Assembly (NCBI RefSeq): GCF_009797025.1
Contig: NZ_CP047027.1
Coordinates: 3,658,001-3,722,000 of the forward strand
DNA length: 64,000 bases
Reading direction: 5' to 3'
Origin: Cellulophaga sp. L1A9
GTDB taxonomy: Bacteria > Bacteroidota > Bacteroidia > Flavobacteriales > Flavobacteriaceae
This document shows positions 33,138-42,351 of this stretch, one piece after another; within the stretch, counting starts at the first letter, position 1, and every line of letters begins with the position of its first letter. The notes beneath the pieces were generated by a model. That model worked only from the letters and a program-made list of their open reading frames with translations, was not told the DNA's origin and ran no database searches. Position numbers and translations under genes: made by a program.

Positions 33138-33169
33138 AAATGCCACTTTATAAAAGTGGCATTTTTTTT
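33138..33169 (+). terminator. GH16 gene terminator
   Basis: AAATGCCACTT pairs with AAGTGGCATTT, followed by a T-run, 37 bases after the stop. Confidence 0.9.
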
Positions 33170-33237
33170 GTTATACCCATAAGTAGATCGTTAAAAGAAG
33201 CGATGTATAGCAACGTGCGAATTAAAAATATTTTATG

Positions 33238-33259
33238 ATTGTGATTCATACTATTTTGT
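33238..33259 (+). promoter_or_regulatory. Bacteroidetes-type promoter for the coiled-coil protein
   Basis: TATTTTG near 33252-33258 is a TAnnTTTG-like -7 element, with TTG at about 33238 near the -33 position, roughly 35 bases before the start codon. Weak support. Confidence 0.35.
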
Positions 33260-33291
33260 ACATTCGCCGTCCATTAACAATTAAATTAAAT

Positions 33292-33798
33292 ATGAATAAA
33301 TTAGTAGTAGTAGCAGTGATTGCATTATTTTCTTTAGGAAAATCTTATGCACAAGAAACAGAACAAGTTAAAGATTCTATCGTAGTCGTAAAAGATATGA
33401 TAAAAGAACAAGAAGATTTAAAGCAGATAGAGCAAGCTAAAGTAGAAGCTGCTGCAGCCAAAGCAGAGCAGAAAGCTGCTGCAAAAGAGCAGAAGCAATT
33501 AGCGAAAGAACAGAAGAAAGCAGAGAAAGAGCAAAAGAAGATTGAAAAGGAAGCTAAAGCCAAAGAAAAAGAGGCTCAAAAGCAAGAAAAATTAAAAAGT
33601 GCAATAGCAAGTAAGAATCAAGATATTCAGAAATGCGAAGATAAGATTGCTAAATATGAAATGAAACTTGCCGAAGGTCAGCGAAAAGGGAAACTTTCTC
33701 CTGTAGCTATTGGTAAGTTGAATGATAAAATTGCGAAAGAAAATATCACAATTCTGAAGGAATCTGAAAAATTGAGAAAACTAGAACGCCAACAATAA
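33292..33798 (+). CDS. Exported coiled-coil protein rich in Lys, Glu, Ala
   Basis: Start taken at the ATG at 33292, which gives a signal peptide (KLVVVAVIALFSLGKSYAQE, cleavage after SYA); a longer frame begins at 33235 but has no signal. The 168-residue protein has a central low-complexity region (about 50-110, repeats like EQKKAEKEQKKIEKEAK), predicted as one continuous helix, and a C-terminal helical part (ITILKESEKLRKLERQQ). It is probably periplasmic. Function is unknown. It stands alone between a GH16 gene and a DUF4870 gene. Confidence 0.75.
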   Translation: MNKLVVVAVIALFSLGKSYAQETEQVKDSIVVVKDMIKEQEDLKQIEQAKVEAAAAKAEQKAAAKEQKQLAKEQKKAEKEQKKIEKEAKAKEKEAQKQEKLKSAIASKNQDIQKCEDKIAKYEMKLAEGQRKGKLSPVAIGKLNDKIAKENITILKESEKLRKLERQQ

Positions 33799-33867
33799 TT
33801 ATCTTTTTTTGTAACATTTTGGTTTTTGAAGCGTCATATTAGTACATCAATCAAAAATCAAAATATC

Positions 33868-34206
33868 ATGCAAAGAGAAAACAAACAATTATTAGTCATT
33901 ACACATTTAAGTCAGTTATTAGATATTGTTACAGGTTTTGGAGGCTTTATAGTACCATTAATTATATGGTTAACCCAAAAAGATACAGTAATTAATATGG
34001 ATGAAAATGGAAAGGCAATTATGAATTTTAGAATAAGTATGTTTCTATATTTTATAATTTGTATTCCTTTGATTTTATTATTTGGCTTAGGCTTACTAGG
34101 GTTTTTAGTATTAGGTATTCTAACGTTTGTATTTCCTATTGTAAATGCAATAAGAGTTAGTAATGATGAACAGCCTTATTACCCAATGAGCATCAAGTTC
34201 TTATAA
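33868..34206 (+). CDS. DUF4870 membrane protein
   Basis: Start chosen at the ATG at 33868 (112 aa); a longer frame from 33826 adds an unlikely polar stretch. The protein begins QRENKQLLVITHLSQLLDIV and has three membrane spans: about 14-34 (GFGGFIVPLIIWL), 58-78 (SMFLYFIICIPLILLF) and 82-100 (LGLLGFLVLGILTFVFPIV). This pattern (WLTQKD, then NF..S..) is the DUF4870 / Tic20-like family, of unknown function. It ends before a bidirectional terminator facing dnaN. Confidence 0.8.
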   Translation: MQRENKQLLVITHLSQLLDIVTGFGGFIVPLIIWLTQKDTVINMDENGKAIMNFRISMFLYFIICIPLILLFGLGLLGFLVLGILTFVFPIVNAIRVSNDEQPYYPMSIKFL

Positions 34207-34229
34207 TCAAAAAAAAAGGTATAAAAGTA

Positions 34230-34263
34230 AAAAACCCCAATCACGTAAGTTATTGGGGTTTTT
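34230..34263. terminator. Bidirectional terminator between DUF4870 gene and dnaN
   Basis: AAAAACCCCAAT and ATTGGGGTTTTT enclose a 10-base loop, with A/T runs on both sides. It serves both convergent genes. Confidence 0.9.
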
Positions 34264-34285
34264 CTATAAAAAAATCTGGTTGGTA

Positions 34286-35404
34286 TTAATTATTAAGCAT
34301 AACAGGCATTACAAGCATTGTTACCAATTCTCCTTCATCTAAACCATCCACAGGTGTTAAAATACCAGCTCTATTTGGTAAACTCATTTCTAATGAAACA
34401 TCATCAGAAGTTAAGTTCGCTAGCATTTCCACTAAAAATCTTGAGTTAAAACCAATTTGCATATCATCACCTTGGTATGAGCATGTTAAACGCTCTTCTG
34501 CTTTATTACTGTAATCAATATCTTCAGCAGAAATATTAAGTTCTGCACCAGCAATTTTTAAACGTATTTGGTGCGTTGTTTTATTTGAGAATATAGAAAC
34601 TCTACGAACAGAGCTCAATAATTGATTTCTAGAAATAGACAATACATTAGGGTTTTCCTTAGGAATCACCGCTTCGTAATTTGGATACTTACCGTCTATT
34701 AAACGACAGATAAGTTCTGTATTTTCGAAACTAAATTTTGCGTTACTCTCGTTGTATTCTATTGTTACGTCTGATTCACTACCTCCTAAGATACCTTTCA
34801 AAAGATTTAAAGGCTTTTTAGGCATAATAAATTCCGCCACTTGCGAAGCAGAGATATCTGTTCTTTGGTATTTTACCAATTTATGTGCATCGGTAGCTAC
34901 AAAGGTTAAACTCTCAGGAGAGAACTGAAAAAAGATACCGCTCATTACAGGTCTTAAATCATCATTACCTGCAGCAAAAATGGTTTTGTTGATAGCGGTA
35001 GCTAAAATGTCTCCTATAATTGTTGTAGAACTTGGGTTCGCCAATTCTACAGCTTTAGGAAACTCAGCTCCATCTGCATAGGCTAAAGCATATTTACCGT
35101 GGTTAGAGCTAATTTCAACAGTATTGTTGTCTTCAACAACAAAGGTTAACGGTTGCTCTGGAAAGGTTTTTAATATATCTAATAATAATTTTGCAGGTAC
35201 TGCAATTAAACCTTCATTGTCTGAATCTACGTTTAAAACAGAACTCATGGTAGTTTCTAAATCTGAAGCAGAAACAATTAATTGGTTTTGTTTTAAATCA
35301 AATAGAAAATTATCTAGAATTGGTAGTGTATTGCTGTTGTTAATTACGCCACCTAAAACTTGCAATTGTTTAAGTAAATACGTGCTAGATACTATAAATT
35401 TCAT
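34286..35404 (-). CDS. dnaN: DNA polymerase III beta subunit (sliding clamp)
   Basis: A 372-residue clamp of full length. It begins KFIVSSTYLLKQLQVLGG, and the three clamp domains follow, each with conserved parts such as LPILDNFLFDL (domain 1), FAAGNDDLRPVMSGIFFQF (domain 2) and FNSRFLVEML (domain 3). It ends LVMPVMLNN, the family's usual tail. The ring tethers polymerase III to DNA. In this organism dnaN is not next to dnaA in the window; the upstream 307-bp gap contains only TTATCAACA, a one-mismatch DnaA-box-like sequence. Confidence 0.96.
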   Translation of the reverse strand: MKFIVSSTYLLKQLQVLGGVINNSNTLPILDNFLFDLKQNQLIVSASDLETTMSSVLNVDSDNEGLIAVPAKLLLDILKTFPEQPLTFVVEDNNTVEISSNHGKYALAYADGAEFPKAVELANPSSTTIIGDILATAINKTIFAAGNDDLRPVMSGIFFQFSPESLTFVATDAHKLVKYQRTDISASQVAEFIMPKKPLNLLKGILGGSESDVTIEYNESNAKFSFENTELICRLIDGKYPNYEAVIPKENPNVLSISRNQLLSSVRRVSIFSNKTTHQIRLKIAGAELNISAEDIDYSNKAEERLTCSYQGDDMQIGFNSRFLVEMLANLTSDDVSLEMSLPNRAGILTPVDGLDEGELVTMLVMPVMLNN

Positions 35405-35711
35405 TCCTTATGTGTTTTATTTTCTCTTTAAATCTATTGATGAATTGGTAACTTAAAAACTGAATCCCCTGAATTACTAAGACCATCGCAAGAAAAACAA
35501 AGATATTTTAAATGTTGTTTTTAATGAAACAAACTTATCAACAGTTATTGTCCTGTATGTCTGTACAAATATAACATAATAATTATGCTTTTTTAGGATC
35601 TAAACCTACTGTTAATCAGCATAAATCTTATAAAGTTTAGGGGCTATTTTTTTTAGATTCAATATACTGATTTTTAACAATGTTTATAAGTAGCCTAAAA
35701 CGACTTCTGTT
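35405..35711. other. Gap upstream of dnaN
   Basis: A 307-bp AT-rich gap between the dnaN start and the stop of the next minus-strand gene. It should hold the dnaN promoter. No gene, hairpin terminator or convincing RNA was found; TTATCAACA at about 35536 is a near-match to the DnaA box, which alone means little. Confidence 0.3.
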
Positions 35712-36542
35712 TTATTCAAAATCTATGGTGATTGTATCTCTATAATCTAAACCAAGCAGGGTCGAAGCACCTCCTACGGTATTTAAATCGCTTTTGTAAA
35801 TTGCTAATTCTATATAATTGGATGAATTAAAAAGTGCTAGTAGATCTCCGGGCCCGTTTCGCTTATCTTTTTCTAATTCAAAATTTATAATATCACTATA
35901 CTTATTATGTATTTTAGTAATTTTTCTATTCCGAGCATTCAAAATAAAGTCTCTTCCTTTACGATAAGCATCAAAGGTGTGTTTTTCTATATTGGTAATA
36001 ACATTCCCAAAATTGTCTATATATATTACACTACCTACAATACCATTGCCGTTTTCTGTAATTCTTGGAGCAAATTCTCGAATATCTTTGAGTTTATTAA
36101 ATAATTTACCAACAACTTCTAGCGTCCCTCCGCGTGCAATATGGCAGGCTACTTTTACAAATACATCTAGTACCGGAAAAGATCCGTGTTCGGGGTTAGG
36201 AATATTAATTTCAACTACTTTATCAGGAGTTATTTCAGAGGTGATTAAACCTATTACACCATTGTTTGCAGTTATGAAATAATGGCCATCTACAAGTACT
36301 GCAATGTGTTGGTTTTCAGGAGTTGGCTCAGAATCTACGCCTACAATATGTATGGTTCCTTTTGGAAAACTCTTATAAGAATTTTTTAAAATATAAGCAC
36401 ATTCTGGAATATTAAACGGACTTATTTCATTAGAGATGTCAACAATTTTAGCATCGGCTAATTCCGAATATATAGCGCCTTTAATAACGCCTACAAAATG
36501 GTCTTTATATCCGAAATCAGTAGTTAATGTAATTATTGCCAT
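35712..36542 (-). CDS. SAM hydrolase / SAM hydroxide adenosyltransferase (DUF62 family)
   Basis: A 276-residue member of the fluorinase/chlorinase-like DUF62 family. Diagnostic motifs are ITLTTDFGYKDHFVGVIKGA at the N-terminus, VDISNEISPFNI, and FITANNGVIGLI in the middle, then YIDNFGNVITNI and a C-terminal beta-barrel. Housekeeping members hydrolyse S-adenosylmethionine to adenosine and methionine using an activated water. It is divergent from phoH, with a 128-bp shared promoter region. Confidence 0.9.
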   Translation of the reverse strand: MAIITLTTDFGYKDHFVGVIKGAIYSELADAKIVDISNEISPFNIPECAYILKNSYKSFPKGTIHIVGVDSEPTPENQHIAVLVDGHYFITANNGVIGLITSEITPDKVVEINIPNPEHGSFPVLDVFVKVACHIARGGTLEVVGKLFNKLKDIREFAPRITENGNGIVGSVIYIDNFGNVITNIEKHTFDAYRKGRDFILNARNRKITKIHNKYSDIINFELEKDKRNGPGDLLALFNSSNYIELAIYKSDLNTVGGASTLLGLDYRDTITIDFE

Positions 36543-36670
36543 ATAAGACTGTTGATATGTTTTTTACTTTATGAAACTGATTTTTACTTAAGTTTGTTTA
36601 ACAAAATTACGCAAATTTTAAAGCAACTAAAATTAATATTCAACAGGCAAGTAATTAAATCCCATATTCT

Positions 36671-37624
36671 TTGAAAGAACTACTAATTGAACTCACAGAA
36701 ATTAGTCCTAGAGATTTTTTTGGACAGCAAAATGAAAATATAGACTTAATAAAAAAATACTTTCCAAAGCTAAAAATTGTAGCAAGAGGTAGTAAAATAA
36801 GAGTCTATGGCGATGATGAACTCCTTGAAGAGTTCAATAGGCGTTTTGACATGTTAAAGGAGCATTACCTCAAGTATAATAAACTTGATGAGAATAGTAT
36901 TGAACGTTTGCTGATGAGTACAGCAAAAGATGATTTATCTTCTTCGGAAAGTAGTGGGGAAGTTATTATTCATGGCGTTAGTGGTCGTTTAATAAAAGCA
37001 CAAACGGTCAATCAGCGCAAATTAGTGGATGCCGTACGAAAAAATGATATGGTTTTTGCTATTGGGCCTGCCGGTACTGGTAAAACGTACACTGCCGTTG
37101 CGCTTGCTGTTAAAGCATTAAAAGAGAAAAAAGTAAAGCGAATTATTTTAACTCGTCCCGCAGTAGAAGCAGGTGAAAATCTAGGTTTCTTACCAGGCGA
37201 TTTAAAGGAAAAATTAGACCCGTACATGCAGCCTTTATATGATGCTTTACGCGATATGATTACGCCAGAAAAATTAGCTTTTTATATTGAAAATGGCACC
37301 ATACAAATTGCACCATTGGCATTTATGCGCGGTAGAACATTAGATCATGCTTTTGTCATCTTGGACGAAGGGCAAAATACCACCCATGCCCAGATGAAAA
37401 TGTTTTTAACAAGGATGGGTAAAAATGCGCAGTTCTTAATTACAGGAGATCCAGGGCAAATAGATTTGCCTAGAAGAACGGTTTCGGGCCTTAAAGAAGC
37501 ATTATTAGTCCTGCAAAACGTAGAGGGAATATCCATTATTCATTTGGATGATAAAGATGTTATCCGTCATAAATTAGTCAAAAAAGTAATTGAAGCTTAC
37601 AAAGGTTTAGAACACCAAAATTAG
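36671..37624 (+). CDS. phoH: PhoH-family ATPase
   Basis: A 317-residue protein read from TTG at 36671, which matches the usual family N-terminus (KELLIELTEISPRDFFGQQN). The N-terminal ~100 residues form a KH-like domain. The PhoH P-loop ATPase has FAIGPAGTGKTYTAVAL (Walker A), RPAVEAGENLGFLPGDL, then FVILDEGQNTT (Walker B) and LITGDPGQIDLP. PhoH proteins are linked to RNA and ribosome metabolism. A TTG start is unusual but no ATG nearby gives the complete family start. Confidence 0.92.
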   Translation: MKELLIELTEISPRDFFGQQNENIDLIKKYFPKLKIVARGSKIRVYGDDELLEEFNRRFDMLKEHYLKYNKLDENSIERLLMSTAKDDLSSSESSGEVIIHGVSGRLIKAQTVNQRKLVDAVRKNDMVFAIGPAGTGKTYTAVALAVKALKEKKVKRIILTRPAVEAGENLGFLPGDLKEKLDPYMQPLYDALRDMITPEKLAFYIENGTIQIAPLAFMRGRTLDHAFVILDEGQNTTHAQMKMFLTRMGKNAQFLITGDPGQIDLPRRTVSGLKEALLVLQNVEGISIIHLDDKDVIRHKLVKKVIEAYKGLEHQN

Positions 37625-37669
37625 CCTTCAGTTTAAAATAAAATAATAGCAATCACATTACCTAAGCGC

Positions 37670-38626
37670 ATGAGCAATACAATTACAGATACAAATTTTA
37701 ATTTCCCAGGGCAACTTAATATTTATAAAGGAAAAGTAAGAGAAGTATATACTTTAGCAAACGATATAATGGTGATGGTTGCTACAGATAGACTTTCTGC
37801 TTTTGACGTGGTGATGCCTAAAGGAATTCCTTACAAAGGGCAAATTCTTAATCAGATTGCTACGAAAATGATGGCAGACACGGCTGATATTGTTCCTAAT
37901 TGGTTGTTAGCAACGCCAGACCCAAATGTTGCTATTGGTCACGCTTGTGAACCTTTTAAAGTAGAAATGGTAATTCGTGGATATATGTCTGGTCATGCCG
38001 CTCGTGAATATAAAGCGGGTAAAAGAATGCTTTGTGGGGTAGCATTACCAGAAGGGTTAATAGAGAATGATAAATTCCCTGAACCTATCATTACACCAGC
38101 TACAAAAGCGGAAATGGGCGATCATGATGAAGATATTTCGAGAGAAGATATTTTAAAAAGAGGAATTGTTTCTGAGCAGGATTATATCATCTTAGAAAAC
38201 TATACGAAAGCTCTTTTTCAGCGTGGAACTGAAATTGCTGCAAAGAGAGGATTAATATTAGTAGATACTAAATATGAATTTGGAAAAACCAAAGATGGAA
38301 AAATTGTATTGATTGATGAAATACATACTCCAGATTCCTCACGTTATTTTTATTCAGATGGGTATAGCGAAAGACAGCAAAATGGGGCAGAACAAAAACA
38401 ACTTTCTAAGGAGTTTGTACGTCAATGGTTAATTGCAAATGATTTTCAAGGTTTAGAAGGTCAAAAAGTACCAGTAATGTCTGATGATTATATTACAACG
38501 GTATCAGACAGGTATATTGAACTTTATGAAAATATAGTAGGAGAGACCTTTCAAAAAGCTAATATTTCTGATATTCAAGCAAGAATAGAAAAGAATGTTT
38601 TAGCCTATTTAGAAAAAACGAAATAA
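37670..38626 (+). CDS. purC: Phosphoribosylaminoimidazole-succinocarboxamide synthase
   Basis: A 318-residue SAICAR synthetase, the step that joins aspartate to CAIR in purine synthesis. Signatures are [12 protein letters not shown] and [15 protein letters not shown] at the N-terminus, [12 protein letters not shown] and VDTKYEFG, then [13 protein letters not shown]. The length suits the larger (eukaryote-like/Bacteroidetes) form. It follows phoH by 45 bases on the same strand; the two are commonly neighbours in Flavobacteriia. Confidence 0.96.
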   Translation: MSNTITDTNFNFPGQLNIYKGKVREVYTLANDIMVMVATDRLSAFDVVMPKGIPYKGQILNQIATKMMADTADIVPNWLLATPDPNVAIGHACEPFKVEMVIRGYMSGHAAREYKAGKRMLCGVALPEGLIENDKFPEPIITPATKAEMGDHDEDISREDILKRGIVSEQDYIILENYTKALFQRGTEIAAKRGLILVDTKYEFGKTKDGKIVLIDEIHTPDSSRYFYSDGYSERQQNGAEQKQLSKEFVRQWLIANDFQGLEGQKVPVMSDDYITTVSDRYIELYENIVGETFQKANISDIQARIEKNVLAYLEKTK

Positions 38627-38629
38627 AAA

Positions 38630-38818
38630 TTACTTTGTAATATTAAGAGCAGAAATAAGATTTGCTTTTTTTACAGGCATTTTATGACTTGTATTTTGTT
38701 TTTCTATATTTTTAATAGCTGAAGATTTAGGATTTTCTTGAGTCGTTCCGTAAAAAGTTGCTGACCCAATAAATGTCATAAGGAAAATAAAGCTCTTAAT
38801 TTTTTGAATTCTTTTCAT
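38630..38818 (-). CDS. Small exported protein (62 aa)
   Basis: A 62-residue frame with a clear signal sequence (KRIQKIKSFIFLMTFIGSAT, then FYGTTQ) and a basic mature part of about 35 residues (IEKQNTSHKMPVKKAN). No family recognised. It lies tail-to-tail with purC, 3 bases apart. The signal peptide and position support a real gene. Confidence 0.55.
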   Translation of the reverse strand: MKRIQKIKSFIFLMTFIGSATFYGTTQENPKSSAIKNIEKQNTSHKMPVKKANLISALNITK

Positions 38819-38982
38819 GCTCTCGGAGGTTTGTTTGCTGAAATTAATAAAATATTCCTAAAAGAGTGCATTTTATCTTAAAAAATTACGTTTAAACGGT
38901 AAATTGTTTGTTATCTGAGGTTCTTGAGTCCCTTTTCGCCTTTTTTCGCAATTAGAGAGGGTTTTAATTTGTATTTTGATAA

Positions 38983-39645
38983 TTACTTTAGTAAAAAATT
39001 GAGTGTCACCTCTTTTTTTGATTCTTTTAATTTGTTGACAATCTTTAGAAAGAGAATGGCAGTGATATACGCATCGCCCATGGCCGTGTGTCTGTCTTTC
39101 TTAGAGATGCTAAATTTATCGGCTAATTCGTCTAAGCTGTAATTATCTTTCTTTACAATTAAATTGGATCTAATAATGGTCTTTTTGTATAAATGAGAAG
39201 TGTCTAAATAGATGTTTTTTAATTCAGGCAATCCATTTCTCAAGAGGGCATTGTTAATCATATTTAAATCGAAAATGGCATGGTGCGCAATGAGTATACT
39301 ATTCCCAACATAATTAATAAATTGCTCTAAAGCTTCAAATTCAGTTACCCTAGAAATTTTACTGTTTTTAAGTATTCCGTGAATAGGAGCGGCATCCTTA
39401 CCATATACTTGTTGCGTAATATAGACTTCAAAACCATCTTTTATTATGATGCGTTGTTGTACTAATTTTAGAGCGCCAATACACAACATCCTATCTTTAG
39501 AATAATCAAAACCTGTGGTTTCCGTATCTAAAACAGTAAATACGTTATCACTTAGTTTTTCAGAAGCTTTTTCTTTAAACTTTAATTCGTAATCTTTCCA
39601 AAATTGAGGAAGTTCGGGTTTGTCTTTTTTAAAAAAGTGAAACAT
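38983..39645 (-). CDS. DnaQ-like 3'-5' exonuclease
   Basis: A 220-residue DEDDh exonuclease. Exo I is VFTVLDTETTGFDYS (D and E), Exo II is ILIAHHAIFDLNMI (D), and Exo III is KKDRHTAMGDAYIT (H and D). The N-terminal ~35 residues are an extra helical segment typical of the Bacteroidetes members. It overlaps the upstream DUF294 gene by one base (TAATG), so the two proteins are probably made together; in this phylum they recur as a pair. The substrate is unknown. Confidence 0.9.
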   Translation of the reverse strand: MFHFFKKDKPELPQFWKDYELKFKEKASEKLSDNVFTVLDTETTGFDYSKDRMLCIGALKLVQQRIIIKDGFEVYITQQVYGKDAAPIHGILKNSKISRVTEFEALEQFINYVGNSILIAHHAIFDLNMINNALLRNGLPELKNIYLDTSHLYKKTIIRSNLIVKKDNYSLDELADKFSISKKDRHTAMGDAYITAILFLKIVNKLKESKKEVTLNFLLK

Positions 39646-41561
39646 TACATTGATTTTAATTGAAACCTTAGCGTGACAAGTTCTTGTATTTCTTTTATTG
39701 TTTTAAAGGTACGTTTAAGTTTAATCTTTTCCTCTTTACTCAAATTATTCAAATCAATATACCGTCCCGAGTTGTTATGTGCTAAACCTTGCTTTGTTCT
39801 AAACTTTAGTAATGCTTTTGAAGCGTAAGAACAAGCCATATAAATTTCTTTATTGTTTGGTTCTAATTCGGCTAATTTTTCAAAGCGTTCTGCGGTATTG
39901 TTTATAGATTTAATAGCGTGGGAGAGAATCAGTACCCGTGCCGCATCGGTTAAGGGTCTTAATGCTCTACTTTTTACATCAAAAGAGTCTTTATGAGCAC
40001 CATCTTGTTCTACCAAAAATTGCCTAAAAAAACCTGTAGGCGAAGGGTTTTGAAGTGCTCCTTTCGCTAAATGCACAAAAAATATTGGATACTTTTTTAC
40101 CGTGTAAAAAATATGTTCAGAAAGTCCAGTTACTAAACTAGGTTCTCCATAAATGAAATTGTAATCAAAAAAGATGGAGGATAGTAATACTTCATCAATT
40201 CCTGGATTAATAATCCAGTGCGATGTTGTTTTCTTCCATTCACTAAAACTCAAACACCATTGCGGATTTGATGCCATCATTTCAGCAGGGCAATATTCAT
40301 AACCAATTTCATTCAAACCTTTTGTTACTAATGCAGAAAAATTTAAAAAATAGGTCGTCGTTTTAGGGAGCATATCTTCCGATACATCTTCAAAAATTAA
40401 TGCATTATCTTGGTCCGTATGTAACATTTGTTCGCTTCTTCCTTGGCTTCCAAGGGCCAACCAAGCAAATTTTACAGGCGGTTTACTTTCCATTTTATCC
40501 AATGAAATTTTAATCACTTGTTTTAAACAAGCATCATTTAACTCAGATATAATCTTAGATACCAAGGTCATTGGAATATTTTGAGATAGATACCCTTGCA
40601 ATAAATCCATAATACCTTTGCGTATAGGTTTAAGATGTTTAACTTTCTTAGCACGTTTTATGGCTTTAATTAAAACAGCAGGGTTGTTACCTAAAGCCAC
40701 CATTACATCGTGTTTTGAGAGTATTCCGACTAATTTAGTTGCTACCGTTCCGTCTTTTGTAAGACATAAATGACTGATGTTACTTTTCATCATAGCCATT
40801 TGTGCCTGTGTAATCGTAAGGTCTTTAGGGTACGTAATCACAGGACTCGTCATAATTTTACTAACAGCGGTAGTTATAGGATAATCGCCGGTCACTATTT
40901 TATTACGTAAATCCTTGTCTGTAATAATTCCTATAGGTAACATATCTTTAACAATAAGAATGGCTCCAATTTGCTTGGAGGTCATTATCTCGGCAGCTTT
41001 TTTTACTGTAGTTCGTGGGCCGCAAGAAATAATTTTTTTAGAATATTGTACAGGTTGCAAATCTATAAGAGGCAAATTAGGAGTGCTTTGGTCTGGATCA
41101 GAATTGTCACTGTATAATTTACCGCGGTAATTTTTTGAATATGGATTTCTAGTGTTAGAAGCAAAACTTTCAATTAAAAAATTACCTACCGCTGTATTGT
41201 TTAAAGCTAGTGGTTTAAATAAGGCAATGGGAATAGCATAAAGAATACTTTCTTCATGTGCCTTTGCTTCCAGTTCATAGTTTTCGTTGGCCATTAGAGG
41301 GCGTAAACCAAAAATGTCTCCCTCATCACAAATATCTACGATAGTATTACTTGTTTTTCTAGTTAATGATACGGCACCTTTATGTATCACATAGAAGTGG
41401 TCGTGACCCACTTCTTTCTCTGTAAAAATTACACTATCCTTTTCTTGGTATATAATAGTTATTTGTTCCGAAAGGAGCTGTAAATCGTTCGTTTTTAATC
41501 CATTAAATGGAGGGTAATTTTTTAAAAAATCTGCTACGCGTTGCGATATGGTGTTTTTCAT
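39645..41561 (-). CDS. DUF294 nucleotidyltransferase-like protein with cNMP-binding and CBS domains
   Basis: A 638-residue signalling protein. In order: cyclic-nucleotide-binding fold (about 20-125, DHFYVIHKGAVSL), paired CBS domains (about 175-295, IGAILIVKDMLPIGIITDKDL, then HLCLTKDGTVATKLVGILS), a DUF294 nucleotidyltransferase core (about 330-470, LALGSQGRSEQMLHTDQDNA), and a helical DUF294 C-terminal domain. It presumably binds a nucleotide and modifies or regulates a partner; related proteins are often linked to acetate metabolism genes (acs is 9 kb away). It is co-transcribed with the exonuclease. Confidence 0.9.
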   Translation of the reverse strand: MKNTISQRVADFLKNYPPFNGLKTNDLQLLSEQITIIYQEKDSVIFTEKEVGHDHFYVIHKGAVSLTRKTSNTIVDICDEGDIFGLRPLMANENYELEAKAHEESILYAIPIALFKPLALNNTAVGNFLIESFASNTRNPYSKNYRGKLYSDNSDPDQSTPNLPLIDLQPVQYSKKIISCGPRTTVKKAAEIMTSKQIGAILIVKDMLPIGIITDKDLRNKIVTGDYPITTAVSKIMTSPVITYPKDLTITQAQMAMMKSNISHLCLTKDGTVATKLVGILSKHDVMVALGNNPAVLIKAIKRAKKVKHLKPIRKGIMDLLQGYLSQNIPMTLVSKIISELNDACLKQVIKISLDKMESKPPVKFAWLALGSQGRSEQMLHTDQDNALIFEDVSEDMLPKTTTYFLNFSALVTKGLNEIGYEYCPAEMMASNPQWCLSFSEWKKTTSHWIINPGIDEVLLSSIFFDYNFIYGEPSLVTGLSEHIFYTVKKYPIFFVHLAKGALQNPSPTGFFRQFLVEQDGAHKDSFDVKSRALRPLTDAARVLILSHAIKSINNTAERFEKLAELEPNNKEIYMACSYASKALLKFRTKQGLAHNNSGRYIDLNNLSKEEKIKLKRTFKTIKEIQELVTLRFQLKSM

Positions 41562-42160
41562 GGAAAAGCATTCTACAGTAAAAATAATGTATCTAAGTCA
41601 AATGTGGTTTTTAAGAAGACAGTTTTTATCACAGGGAATTACAAATAAAGTATCGTAGCTATTTATTTGTTTTGTTAGAATTACGGTAAAAATTAAGAAG
41701 TCAACATTAGGTAAGATAGTGCAGAGGTTACATTCCATTTTTATGTTCAAGAGGTTTATTTTTTCAATGTTGCATATCTATTGATTATTACTTTAGTATT
41801 CTTCCTAGAATAGGGTTTTAAAAAGTATATTTACACCGTATTATTTATCCTTTCGCTTCACTTGAGCGAATTGCTGTGGCTTTTTTTATGAGCCCTTATT
41901 TTGATTTATGAAACGCTAGTGGCCAACTTAATGCCTGATTGCTAGTAAGTAGCTATTTAATAGTTTTTAATCTTACGCATTGCTAATGTCATTAGTCTGC
42001 AATTCGTTTCAATTCAAAAAAGCATGGTTTATTTAAAAGCACTTTTACTATAGACAGGTCTGTCCTTATATAAGACCCTATTCTTAGATGCTACACCCGG
42101 AATAAGGAGGATCCACATCACAAAAAGAGGAAAGGGCTTCCTGTAGATGCTCTATTTTCA
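41562..42160. other. Long non-coding gap
   Basis: About 600 bp between the divergent DUF294 and methyltransferase genes. Stops occur in all frames. It holds the promoters of both genes, and otherwise I see no gene. The GC-rich tail of the gap is listed separately. Confidence 0.4.
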
Positions 42161-42300
42161 GGCTTGGGCGTGTCCTTGTTGCTGAAAAAGGTTCAGCCGC
42201 AAGGTCGGGCTTTCCGTTTCAATTCCTCGCACCACTTCCGAAGCATCGGAATCGGGCTCCGGGATTTACACTGCAATCCCTCACGCATCCCTTTTGCCAT
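42160..42300. repeat. GC-rich structured repeat element
   Basis: A block with GGGCGTGTCC, TCGGGCTTTCCG and CACTGCAATCCCTCACGC. It has two short hairpins: GCTGAA/TTCAGC (about 42182-42198) and TTCCGA/TCGGAA (about 42237-42252). Similar GGGC...CGGGCTTTCC...GCAATCCC sequences are widely dispersed between genes in flavobacteria. Function unknown; it may be a structured RNA or a mobile non-coding repeat. Confidence 0.5.
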
Positions 42301-42351
42301 TACAATCATAAAACAGTAAACATCAGTCATTATACACCATAAACTAAACAT

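Noticed and set aside
35534..35545. DnaA box next to dnaN
   Set aside because: TTATCAACA has one mismatch and stands alone; no cluster supports an origin.
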